From Streptomyces niveus (GTDB lineage: Bacteria; Actinomycetota; Actinomycetes; Streptomycetales; Streptomycetaceae), in the NCBI RefSeq assembly GCF_001723055.1, contig NZ_MDCR01000084.1, forward strand, positions 1-48,057: DNA of 48,057 nt. Reading direction: 5' to 3'. This document shows, piece after piece, positions 23,485 through 31,623 of the stretch; the stretch's first letter is position 1, and each line of letters opens with the position of its first letter. Made by a program: the position numbers and the translations under genes. The notes beneath the pieces were generated by a model. The model was not told where the DNA came from, did not search any database, and worked only from the letters and a program-made list of their open reading frames with translations.

Positions 23485-25122
23485 GTGACACAGCGCGACA
23501 CAAGGACAGAGCTCCGCACGACGGCGCGTCGACATGCGTGCCGAGGCGCGGTGGCCGCACTGCTGGCGGGCGGGCTGCTGCTCGCCGGCTGCTCGGGCGG
23601 CGGCGATACGCGGGACATGAGCCACAAGGCCGACGGACCGGCCCGTGCGGGCGAGCCCGGCACCGGGGCGGGACCGGGGGCCGCGGGCCCGGCCGACGGT
23701 GCCGAACAGGGCGAGGGACAGCGGGAGGGCGAACAGAAACAGCAGGACAAAGAACCGGGGGGTGACTTCGCGCCGGAGCCGGACTATCTGTCGACCTTCG
23801 CCCTGGACGTGGACACCGCCTCCTACGGATACGCGCTCCGCACCCTCGGTGAGGGACGCCTGCCCGATCCCGGCACCGTACGGCCCGAGGAGTTCGTCAA
23901 CAGCTTCCGCCAGGACTACCCACGCCCCGAGGGCGACGGCTTCTCCGTCACGGTGGACGGCGCGGCGGCGCCGGGCGCGGACGACGACTGGTCCCTCGTA
24001 CGTGTCGGCCTCGCCACCCGTCAGGCCGACCACGCAGGGCAACGCCCGCCCGCCGCGCTCACGTTCGTGATCGACATCTCGGGCTCCATGGCCGAGAAGG
24101 GCCGGCTCGACCTCGTCAAGGAATCGCTCGGCATCCTTACGGACGAGCTGCGCGGAGACGACTCGATCGCCCTGGTCACCTTCAGTGCCACGGCCGAGAC
24201 CAGGCTGCCGATGACCCGGGTCGGCGACAACCGCTCCCGGATCCACGACGTCATCGAGGAGTTGGAACCCGCCGCGTCGACCAACCTCGGGGCGGGCGTG
24301 GAGAACGGCTACGCGGAGGCCGTCAACGGCCTCAGGAGCGGCGCGACCAACCGGGTCGTCCTGCTGTCGGACGCGCTGGCCAACACCGGTGACACACAGG
24401 CCGACGCGATCCTCGAACGCATCGCGGAGGCCCGTACCGAGCACGGCGTCACGCTGTTCGGCGTCGGGGTCGGAAGCGACTACGGCGACGCCCTGATGGA
24501 ACAGCTGGCGGACCGGGGCGACGGACACACGACGTACGTCTCCGACAGGGAACAGGCCAGGAAGGTCTTCGTCGACCAGCTCCCCATGAACGTCGAACTG
24601 CGTGCCAGGGACGCCAAGGCGCAGGTGGCGTTCGACAGGGACGCGGTCGAGCGGTTCCGGCTGATCGGCTACGAGAACAGGGCCGTCGCGGACGAGGACT
24701 TCAGGGACGACCGCGTCGACGGCGGCGAGGTCGGACCCGGGCACACCGTGACGGCGCTGTACGCCGTCAGGCTGCGGCCCGGCGCGAGTGGCGCGGTGGC
24801 GAAGGCGACGGTGCGCTGGCTGGACCCCGGGACCCGGGCGCCGCGCGAGCGGTCGGGCTCGGTCGGCACGAGCGCGGTGGACTCCCGGCTCTGGGGCGAC
24901 GCGAAGCCGCGGCTCCAGGTCACCGCCGTCGCCGCGTACTTCGCCGAGGCGCTGCGTGGTGAGTCGGCGGACGGCGACCGCGCTTCTCACGGCGCTCTGC
25001 CCGGTGCGCCCGACCTCGCCGAACTGGAGAAGCGGGCGCGTACATTGGCCGCCTCCACGGAGGACGAGTCGGTGAAGGAGCTGGCCGAGGCGATCGGACA
25101 GGCGAACCGCGCGAGGGGCTGA
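23485..25122 (+). CDS. von Willebrand factor type A lipoprotein (YfbK-like)
   Basis: This 545-residue protein starts with a lipoprotein signal peptide ending in LLLAGC, so it should be lipid-anchored outside the membrane. A disordered Gly/Glu/Gln-rich linker follows. It then carries a von Willebrand N-terminal domain (YLSTFALDVDTASYGYALRTL), a vWA domain near 190-370 with the MIDAS DISGSM, and a DUF3520-type C-terminus (YENRAVADEDFRDD). vWA domains bind partners through a divalent metal. GTG 23485 is preceded by AGGGGGGA, with short spacing. No chaperone ATPase (MoxR) gene is adjacent, as sometimes found with such proteins. Its role is unknown. Confidence 0.88.
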   Translation: MTQRDTRTELRTTARRHACRGAVAALLAGGLLLAGCSGGGDTRDMSHKADGPARAGEPGTGAGPGAAGPADGAEQGEGQREGEQKQQDKEPGGDFAPEPDYLSTFALDVDTASYGYALRTLGEGRLPDPGTVRPEEFVNSFRQDYPRPEGDGFSVTVDGAAAPGADDDWSLVRVGLATRQADHAGQRPPAALTFVIDISGSMAEKGRLDLVKESLGILTDELRGDDSIALVTFSATAETRLPMTRVGDNRSRIHDVIEELEPAASTNLGAGVENGYAEAVNGLRSGATNRVVLLSDALANTGDTQADAILERIAEARTEHGVTLFGVGVGSDYGDALMEQLADRGDGHTTYVSDREQARKVFVDQLPMNVELRARDAKAQVAFDRDAVERFRLIGYENRAVADEDFRDDRVDGGEVGPGHTVTALYAVRLRPGASGAVAKATVRWLDPGTRAPRERSGSVGTSAVDSRLWGDAKPRLQVTAVAAYFAEALRGESADGDRASHGALPGAPDLAELEKRARTLAASTEDESVKELAEAIGQANRARG

Positions 25123-25238
25123 CCGTGCCGGGCGACGACGGCGGGCGGGAGGTCGTGGAGGCGGTGCGGCGGGCCTTGGGAGGCCGCCGGTGAAAACGGG
25201 TGCTGCGCCGCCCCTCGCCACGCGCCATGATGTGCGGC

Positions 25239-25712
25239 ATGGCCACTGTCCTGCTCGCGCTCGCCGTCGTCTTCACCGGTCTGTACGCCGGCATCATGCT
25301 CATCTTCCTGACCGGGATCATGCCCGCGCTGGCCCGGCTCACGGACGGGCAGTTCGTGACGGCCATGCGCCGCGTCAACGAGGAGGTACCGCGCGGGCTG
25401 TTCCTGCTCGTGTTCCTCGCCGAGGTGGCCTTCCCGGTCGCCGCGCTCGCCGTCCCCGTCGACGACCGCTCGGACAGCCAGTTCTGGCTGCTGATGGCGG
25501 GCCTGATCTGCGTGGTCGTCAACCACCTCGTCACCGTCGCGGGCAACATCCCGCTCAACAACGCCCTGGCGTCCTCGGAGACCTCGCCGGGGCCGAAACC
25601 CGACAGCGCCGTCCGCGCGGCCTTCGAGAGCCGCTGGAACCGCTTCCACGCCGTCCGTACGCTCTTCGCCGTCGCCGGGTTCGCGCTGATCGTCAGCGCC
25701 TCGCTGTCGTGA
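25239..25712 (+). CDS. DUF1772 integral membrane protein
   Basis: This 157-residue protein has four hydrophobic helices (about 2-25, 50-72, 83-103 and 138-155) and the anthrone-oxygenase-like DUF1772 pattern, including NIPLNNAL and FESRWNRFHAVRTLFA near the C-terminus. Some members of the superfamily oxidise polycyclic anthrones, but most are uncharacterised. ATG 25239 gives the cleanest start (MATVLLALAVVF); ATG 25227 and 25230 are in frame and none has a clear ribosome-binding site. Its 3-prime end overlaps the converging methyltransferase by 20 bp. Confidence 0.8.
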   Translation: MATVLLALAVVFTGLYAGIMLIFLTGIMPALARLTDGQFVTAMRRVNEEVPRGLFLLVFLAEVAFPVAALAVPVDDRSDSQFWLLMAGLICVVVNHLVTVAGNIPLNNALASSETSPGPKPDSAVRAAFESRWNRFHAVRTLFAVAGFALIVSASLS

Positions 25713-26553
25713 CGGTGAACAGCCCCACGGACTCCCGCCGGCTCGCCACTTCCGTGAACCCGGCCTGAGCGGCCCACCGTTCGGCCAGCTCCACGGGGCG
25801 GCACCTCATCTCCCACAGGACGCCCTCGCGGTTCGGCAGCACGTTCGCGATGAACTCCAACTGAGGGTGGTGGGTCTGGGTCGTGAAGACCAGCACCCCG
25901 CCGGGCGCGAGCATCTCGCGCAGCCGTGCGACGGACGCCTCGATGACGGTGTCGTCCAGCAGCAGTTCGTAGAGCCCCGACACGACGACGATGTCGGGCG
26001 CGGCGGAGGACGGCGCCGGGTCGAGGGCGTCGCCGTACGCGTACGAGATCCCCGTCAGCCCTCGCTCGGCCGCCTGACGCTCGCCCTGTGCGAGGCCCGC
26101 GCGGTCCAGGTCGCGGCACTCGGCACGCACGGTGCCGGGCTCGTACTCCGCGAGCAGGTCCTGGAGGTAGCGTCCGGGCCCCGACGCCACGTCCAGGACA
26201 CGCACACCGCGACCGGCGCCCTCACCACCGCCGCGTCGCGCGATCTCCTTACGGAGGACGTCCTTCAGCAGTTCGCGGCGGGCCCGGATGGCGCGCCATC
26301 CGACGGCGTTCAGATACACGCGGTCGATGAGGTGCCCCACGACGGGGAAGCCGCCCGCCTTGTTGACGTACACGTAGTCCAGCATCGATCCGCTGTCGAA
26401 ACCGTGCCGGTAGCCGATACGGATCCCGGCGCTCGCGCGGCCGACGGTGCCCAGGAGGAGGCGCGTCGCCGCCCAGCGCGCGCGGTTCAGCGAACCGGTG
26501 CGGTGCGGACCGTTCTGAGGGCGTGGGGTCGTGCTCGTCTTCGTCATACGCAT
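25693..26553 (-). CDS. Class I SAM methyltransferase (Methyltransf_20-like)
   Basis: This 286-residue protein has a methyltransferase core at about 105-270: VRVLDVASGPGRYLQDLL (motif I), RDLDRAGLA, GDALDPAP and VSGLYELLLDDTVIEASVARLREMLAPGGVLVFTTQ. The N-terminal SMLDYVYVNKAGG stretch is typical of a bacterial group often linked to membrane lipid genes; here no lipid gene is adjacent, so the substrate is open. Start is ATG 26553, with ATG 26547 as an alternative. The gene is divergent from the ARMT1-like gene. Confidence 0.85.
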   Translation of the reverse strand: MRMTKTSTTPRPQNGPHRTGSLNRARWAATRLLLGTVGRASAGIRIGYRHGFDSGSMLDYVYVNKAGGFPVVGHLIDRVYLNAVGWRAIRARRELLKDVLRKEIARRGGGEGAGRGVRVLDVASGPGRYLQDLLAEYEPGTVRAECRDLDRAGLAQGERQAAERGLTGISYAYGDALDPAPSSAAPDIVVVSGLYELLLDDTVIEASVARLREMLAPGGVLVFTTQTHHPQLEFIANVLPNREGVLWEMRCRPVELAERWAAQAGFTEVASRRESVGLFTVTTARR

Positions 26554-26671
26554 CAGCGTCGGCCCGGAGCGCGGGCCTCGGTATCCGCGCCGCTACTCGG
26601 GCGGCGGGTGAGTAGTTCCGCGTACGCTCCGGTCGAAACCGCCCCGACCAGTTCCGGAGGACAGGGAAGCC

Positions 26672-27913
26672 ATGACCGAAGTGGACGACGCGCCCGTGAT
26701 CGTGTGCGGCGCGCCCGGTTCGTTCGCGCGGAGCGTGCTGGCCGAGCGCCATCCCGCCCTCATCGAGCAGGTACGGGACGCCTTCCCGTGGTCCCCGGAA
26801 CGGCACCGGGCGCTCGACGCGTTGCTGCGCTCCTCCACAGAAGGAGTCATCGAACCGTTGGGTCCGCACGCGCACGACCGTGAGCGGTGGGACGCGTGGG
26901 GCGCGGAGTACTTCGGCCGGTCGTGGTTCGACGTGCCGTTCCTCTGGGCCGAGAGCTACTTCTACCGCCTGCTCCTCGAAGCCGTCGGCTACTTCGGGCC
27001 CGGCCCCTGGCAGGGCATCGACCCGTTCGCGCCCTTCAAGCGGGCGGAGCTGCGCGGGTCTCTGGTGGACGACGAACTCGCGGCGCTCGACGTGCTGGCC
27101 CGGCGGCCCGTCGCCGAGCGGGCCGCCGCGTACCTCCAGGGCTCGCTCTGGGGCAACCGCGCGGACCTGAGCTTCACGGTCGGTTCGCGGACGGCCGACG
27201 GGGGCACCGACGACGGCAGCGACGGCAGTACGGAGGCGCGCTCCGGTGAGGACCCGCCGCCTCTCGTCGCGGACGACAGCGAGGTGCTGTGGTCGCTGCT
27301 GCCCACCGGGGGCTCACCCGGCGCCGCGCGGACCGTCCACGTCATCGCCGACAACTCCGGCCGCGAGCTGATCCCCGACCTCGTCCTCATCGACCATCTC
27401 CTCGCATCGGGCCGCGCCGACGACGTCGTCCTGCACGCGAAGCCGTATCCGTACTACGTCTCCGACGCCACCATGACCGACGTCGTCGACTGCGCACGCC
27501 GTCTCGCCCAGGCGTCCGGCGAGGCCGGCGAGGCCGGGAGGCGGCTCTGGGCCGCGATGGGCGACGGGCGGCTCGCCGTACGCGCGCACGGGTTCTTCTG
27601 CGCGCCGTTCCCGTACGCCGAGATGCCCGACGAGCTGCGGCGGCAGTTCGACGGCGCAGCCCTGACGATCGTGAAGGGTGACCTCAACTACCGCCGCCTC
27701 GTGGGTGATCGACTCTGGTCACCGACGACGTCGTTCGCCGGGCTCACGGCGCACTTCCCGGGGCCGGTGGCCGCCTTGCGTACCCTGAAGTCCGATGTGA
27801 TCGTCGGCCTGGAACCGCGCACCGTGGCGCGGCTCGAAGACGCGGCCGGCGACGGTACGGGCCGGGCATGGCGTACGAGCGGGACGCACGGACTCGTACA
27901 GGTCAGGACCTAG
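26672..27913 (+). CDS. ARMT1/DUF89-family damage-control phosphatase
   Basis: This 413-residue protein matches the DUF89 family, metal-dependent phosphatases thought to hydrolyse side-product or overflow sugar phosphates (fructose-1-phosphate and relatives); human ARMT1 was also reported as a carboxyl methyltransferase. The subfamily features are visible: Asp-Asn in ADNSGRE near residue 227, KGDLNYRRLVGDRLW near 335 and LRTLKSDVIVGL near 372, which provide the metal and phosphate ligands. An acidic, low-complexity insert lies near 175-200. GGAGG precedes the ATG. It is 39 bp upstream of a kinase-like gene in the same direction. Confidence 0.85.
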   Translation: MTEVDDAPVIVCGAPGSFARSVLAERHPALIEQVRDAFPWSPERHRALDALLRSSTEGVIEPLGPHAHDRERWDAWGAEYFGRSWFDVPFLWAESYFYRLLLEAVGYFGPGPWQGIDPFAPFKRAELRGSLVDDELAALDVLARRPVAERAAAYLQGSLWGNRADLSFTVGSRTADGGTDDGSDGSTEARSGEDPPPLVADDSEVLWSLLPTGGSPGAARTVHVIADNSGRELIPDLVLIDHLLASGRADDVVLHAKPYPYYVSDATMTDVVDCARRLAQASGEAGEAGRRLWAAMGDGRLAVRAHGFFCAPFPYAEMPDELRRQFDGAALTIVKGDLNYRRLVGDRLWSPTTSFAGLTAHFPGPVAALRTLKSDVIVGLEPRTVARLEDAAGDGTGRAWRTSGTHGLVQVRT

Positions 27914-27952
27914 AAGCGACGAAGAGACGCAGAGACGTCGGAGGCGAGCCGC

Positions 27953-29197
27953 ATGGCGCTCCAGATCAGCGCGACCAACCCGGAGCAGCCGGCCGTGCTC
28001 CTCGACCTGCCCTGGAGTCTCCCGCTCGAAGAGTGGCCCGACGACTGCCTGGTGGCGCTGCCGCGCGGCATCTCACGCCATGTGGTGCGTTTCGCGGAAG
28101 CGGGTTCCGAGGTGCTGGCGGTCAAGGAGATCGCCGAGCGTCCGGCGGTGCGCGAGTTCGGGCTGCTCAGGGACCTGCACCGGCTGGGCATACCGGCGGT
28201 CGACCCGGTCGCGGTGGTGACGGGGCGGGTCGACGCGGACGGCAGGCCGCTGGAGTCCGCGCTGATCACCCGGCACCTGAAGGGCTCGCTGCCGTACCGC
28301 TCGATGTTCGAGTCGACCATGCGCCCCAGCACGGTGAAGCGCCTCATGGACGCGCTCGCCGTTCTCCTGGTGAGGTTGCATCTGACGGGCTTCGCATGGG
28401 GCGACTGCTCGTTGTCCAACGCGCTCTTCCGGCGCGACGCGGGCGCCTACGCCGCGTATCTGGTGGACGCCGAGACCGGCCAGATCCAGCCCACGCTCAG
28501 CCGTGGGCAGCGCGACTACGACATAGAGCTGGCACGCGTGAACATCGCCGGTGAGCTGATGGACCTGGAAGCCTCCGGCTCGCTCCACCCGTCGGTCGAC
28601 CCGGTGCCGTTCGGGGCGGCGATCGTACGGCGCTACGAGGACCTGTGGCACGAGCTGACCCGGGAGTCCGTCTACCCGGTCGACAAGGGCCACTACATCG
28701 ACCGCCGGATCCGCCGTCTCAACGAACTGGGTTTCGACGTCGCGGAGATGCAGATAGAGCGGTCGCCGGTGGGCGACACCGTCACCTTCCTGCCGAAGGT
28801 GGTCGACGCGGGCCACCACCAGCGCCAACTGCTCCGGCTGACCGGCCTGGACGCGGAGGAGAACCAGGCACGGCGGCTGCTCAACGACCTGGAGAGCTGG
28901 ATGGCCGGCCAGGACGACTACGCGCCTGGCGACCCGCTGGGCGCCCGCCCCGAGGTCCTGGCGCACCGCTGGGTGCGTGATGTGTTCCGGCCGACCGTAC
29001 GGGCCGTACCGCTGGAGCTGCGCAGCCGGACGGACGCGGCGCAGACCTACCACGAGGTGCTGGAACACCGGTGGTACCTGTCCGAGAGGGCCGGGAAGGA
29101 CGTGGGGCGGGACGCGGCCATCGAGGACTACGTCGCCCACATAGCGCCGTGCTCGGAGCCGGACTCGATCGCCGGGACGGGAGCCCACGAGGCATGA
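27953..29197 (+). CDS. DUF4032 protein with a kinase-like fold
   Basis: This 414-residue protein is a DUF4032 family member. Its N-terminal ~240 residues look like a diverged small-molecule or lipopolysaccharide kinase: VLAVKEI (ATP-binding lysine), GFAWGDCSLSNALF near 147-160 (catalytic Asp and Asn) and LVDAETG near 169 (DFG equivalent). A C-terminal ~150-residue DUF4032 domain follows (RRIRRLNELGFDVAEMQIE). No function has been established to my knowledge. GAGGCGAG lies before the ATG. It follows the ARMT1-like gene by 39 bp, suggesting an operon of a sugar-phosphate phosphatase and a possible kinase, and is ended by a strong terminator. Confidence 0.8.
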   Translation: MALQISATNPEQPAVLLDLPWSLPLEEWPDDCLVALPRGISRHVVRFAEAGSEVLAVKEIAERPAVREFGLLRDLHRLGIPAVDPVAVVTGRVDADGRPLESALITRHLKGSLPYRSMFESTMRPSTVKRLMDALAVLLVRLHLTGFAWGDCSLSNALFRRDAGAYAAYLVDAETGQIQPTLSRGQRDYDIELARVNIAGELMDLEASGSLHPSVDPVPFGAAIVRRYEDLWHELTRESVYPVDKGHYIDRRIRRLNELGFDVAEMQIERSPVGDTVTFLPKVVDAGHHQRQLLRLTGLDAEENQARRLLNDLESWMAGQDDYAPGDPLGARPEVLAHRWVRDVFRPTVRAVPLELRSRTDAAQTYHEVLEHRWYLSERAGKDVGRDAAIEDYVAHIAPCSEPDSIAGTGAHEA

Positions 29198-29225
29198 CCG
29201 GGCGCGTCGGCGGGCAGTAGCTGAG

Positions 29226-29259
29226 GGCCCCGCCGCGACGGGGGAAACGCGGCGGGACC
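29226..29259 (+). terminator. Terminator after the DUF4032 gene
   Basis: GGCCCCGCCGCG (29226-29237) pairs with CGCGGCGGGACC (29248-29259) at 11 of 12 positions plus one wobble, with a 10-nt loop, 28 bp after the stop codon. Confidence 0.7.
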
Positions 29260-29420
29260 TGGAGTGCGAATGCCCGGCGCTCCGGCGGTTACACATACGA
29301 CTTCATGTGGCGTGGACCACGGGCGAGTTCGGTGTCCGCCCCCTGCCTGCGAATCACTCTCCGTGATCGGCGCGTGCCGGATCCGCAGGTCGTCGCGGGG
29401 ACAGGGGAAAATCCCGGTCC

Positions 29421-30998
29421 ATGAGTGAAAGAGGCGATTCCTCCGATTCCTCCCGAGCCGGCGCGCCGAATCGGACGCTGGCTCTCGCGGCCATGCTGTT
29501 CGCCGTCTCGATGACGTTCATCGACCAGACGATCGTCTCCATCGCCGCGCCGGACATCATCGACGAGCTGGGGCTCTCGTCCTCCGGGATGCAGTGGGTG
29601 ATCAACGCCTATCTGCTGACGCTGGCCGCGTTCTTCGCTCTCGGCGGGCGGCTGGCCGACATCGTGGGGCACCGCCGGATCATGGTGATCGGCACCCTCG
29701 TCTTCGTGATCTCGTCCGTACTGTGCGGATGCGTGCCGGCCGGGAGCTACGCGCAGAGCTGGCTCATCACCTTCCGGGCCTTCCAGGGCCTCGGCGCCGC
29801 CCTGATGTTCCCCGCCGCGCTCGCCGTGGTCATCGCCGTGTTCCCGGTCGAGCGGCGCGGCCGGGCACTGGCGCTGTTCTTCGGGCTCTCCGGTGCCCTC
29901 ACCGCCGTGGGCCCCCTGCTCGGCGGCTGGCTCACCGGCTGGACCTGGCGGGCGATCTTCTGGGTCAACGTCCCGGTCGCCGTGATCGCCCTCGTACTGA
30001 CCGCCATGGCGCACATCAAGAACACCTCGCGCCGCGACCGGCTCGACGTGCCCGGTGCCGTGCTGGTGGCCGTCGGCATGGGGCTGAGCGTGCTGGGCTT
30101 CCAGCAGGCGTCCGCGTGGGGCTGGGGCAGCGCGGCCACCTGGGGCTGCATCGCCGGTGGCGTACTCGTCCTGGTCTTCTTCTGCCGCTTCGAACTCCGT
30201 GTCCGGGACCCGCTCATCAAGCTCCAGGTCTTCAGGGACAGGGCGTTCGCCGTGGACTGCGCTGTGCTGTTCTTCGCCATGCTCGCGTTCGTCCCGGTGT
30301 TCTTCTTCGCTTCGGTCTACGCGCAGGTCTCGCTGGGCTCGTCGCCGAACCAGGCCGCGCTCTTCCTGCTGTACTTCTTCGTGGGCTTCGCCATCGCGTC
30401 GCAGTGGGGCGGACGCGTCCTGGACAGGCGGGGCGCCAAACCCGCGCTGACGCTCGGCACCGCGATCGGGGCGGTCGGATTCGCCCTGTGGGCCTCGAAG
30501 TTGACGGACCTCGCCATGCACGACCAGTGGCCGTACGTGGCGTTGGCCGGCGCCGGGATCGGTCTGCTGCTCTCGCCCGCCTCCACCGACGCGGTCAACC
30601 GGGCGATCGGCGCCTCCTACGGAGAGGTCACCGGCATCACCCAGACCGTCAGATACTTCGCGGCGAGCGTGGGCCTGGCGGTGTTCGGCACCGTACTCAC
30701 CCATGTCACCACCGACCGCGTCGTCGAGACCCTGCGGTCGAAGGGCGTACCGGCCGGTGAGGCGAGGGACGCCGCCCGGAGCGTCGCGGAGACCGTGTCC
30801 GGGCAGGCCGACACCCGGCAGCCCTCCGGCGGGGGCGAGGTCGCGCGGACCATGCGCGACTCGATGGACGCGATCCGGCTGGACTTCGCGGAGGCCAACC
30901 GGTGGGTGTTCTACGGGATGGCCATCGCGCTCGGACTGGCCTTCATCTGCTCGCTGTTCCACCCGGGGACGCGGGTCACGGGCACAGCGGAGTCCTAG
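29421..30998 (+). CDS. MFS drug exporter, DHA2 (14-helix) family
   Basis: This 525-residue protein is a proton-driven efflux transporter of the 14-helix DHA2 group, which includes antibiotic and toxicant exporters. Motifs visible are MTFIDQTIVSIAAPDI in helix 1 (motif D1), GGRLADIVGHRRIM (motif A, between helices 2 and 3) and the FFGLSGALTAVGPLLGGWL motif C of antiporters. A hydrophilic loop of about 50 residues near 450-500 lies before the last helix. The substrate is unknown. There is no adjacent TetR or MarR gene. AGGGG is 15 nt before the ATG, too distant to be decisive. Confidence 0.93.
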   Translation: MSERGDSSDSSRAGAPNRTLALAAMLFAVSMTFIDQTIVSIAAPDIIDELGLSSSGMQWVINAYLLTLAAFFALGGRLADIVGHRRIMVIGTLVFVISSVLCGCVPAGSYAQSWLITFRAFQGLGAALMFPAALAVVIAVFPVERRGRALALFFGLSGALTAVGPLLGGWLTGWTWRAIFWVNVPVAVIALVLTAMAHIKNTSRRDRLDVPGAVLVAVGMGLSVLGFQQASAWGWGSAATWGCIAGGVLVLVFFCRFELRVRDPLIKLQVFRDRAFAVDCAVLFFAMLAFVPVFFFASVYAQVSLGSSPNQAALFLLYFFVGFAIASQWGGRVLDRRGAKPALTLGTAIGAVGFALWASKLTDLAMHDQWPYVALAGAGIGLLLSPASTDAVNRAIGASYGEVTGITQTVRYFAASVGLAVFGTVLTHVTTDRVVETLRSKGVPAGEARDAARSVAETVSGQADTRQPSGGGEVARTMRDSMDAIRLDFAEANRWVFYGMAIALGLAFICSLFHPGTRVTGTAES

Positions 30999-31077
30999 CG
31001 GCGAAGGCCCGTTGTCGTACCCCTGTGGCAGGGTGAAAATCAACGCGATGACCCCTGGTCACAGAAGGAGCACACCC

Positions 31078-31611
31078 ATGTCCGGTCCCGGACCCGGCCC
31101 CGCCGCCGGCGCAGTCCTCGACTCCCTGACAGCCGTGGCCGAGCTGCTGGCGCCCGGCCTGCCCACCGTCGCGGAACAGACGAGGCACGCGCACACGGAC
31201 CCCGAGGGTTACGTGCGCGACCACGCGGACCGGCTGGAGGACCGCGGCATCGACGAGCCGTTCCCGGGGCTCGCGTGGATCGCCCTCGTGGACGCGCTGC
31301 ACGACCACAAGCTGCTCGCGGAGCTCGACTGGAAGGAAGGCGCGGACGAGATCCGGTGGCGGATGGGCGGGCTGGCCTCACGTCCGTCCGTGGATCCCTG
31401 GGTGCTGTTCGACGCCGGCGAGATGGAGCTGACGACCCATGACTTCCTTCAGGCGTGCGGTCGGCACTACCGCGAGGTCGGCACCGCCCTGGTGATCCTC
31501 GACATCGAGTCTGACTGCTATCCGGTGGCGTGTCTGAGTCCCCGGCGGGTGGACGAACTCATATCGCACGCCAAGAGCGCGGGCTTCGCCGTGTGGCCCC
31601 TCGGTGTCTAG
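31078..31611 (+). CDS. Conserved hypothetical protein (DUF6630-like)
   Basis: This 177-residue soluble protein resembles small actinobacterial proteins of the DUF6630 type: LAWIALVDALHDHKLLAELDWKEGADEIRWRM, then a C-terminal GTALVILDIESDCYPVACLSPRRVDELISHAKSAGF. No catalytic motif is apparent, and I cannot assign a function. AAGGAG lies 8 nt before ATG 31078; an in-frame ATG ten codons upstream is less likely. It converges with the PrnB-like gene, whose stop is 12 bp away. Confidence 0.65.
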   Translation: MSGPGPGPAAGAVLDSLTAVAELLAPGLPTVAEQTRHAHTDPEGYVRDHADRLEDRGIDEPFPGLAWIALVDALHDHKLLAELDWKEGADEIRWRMGGLASRPSVDPWVLFDAGEMELTTHDFLQACGRHYREVGTALVILDIESDCYPVACLSPRRVDELISHAKSAGFAVWPLGV

Positions 31612-31623
31612 GTCCCACACGTC

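Noticed and set aside
25125..25193. 22-codon frame after the vWA lipoprotein gene
   Set aside because: It is too short, without a ribosome-binding site or recognisable features.
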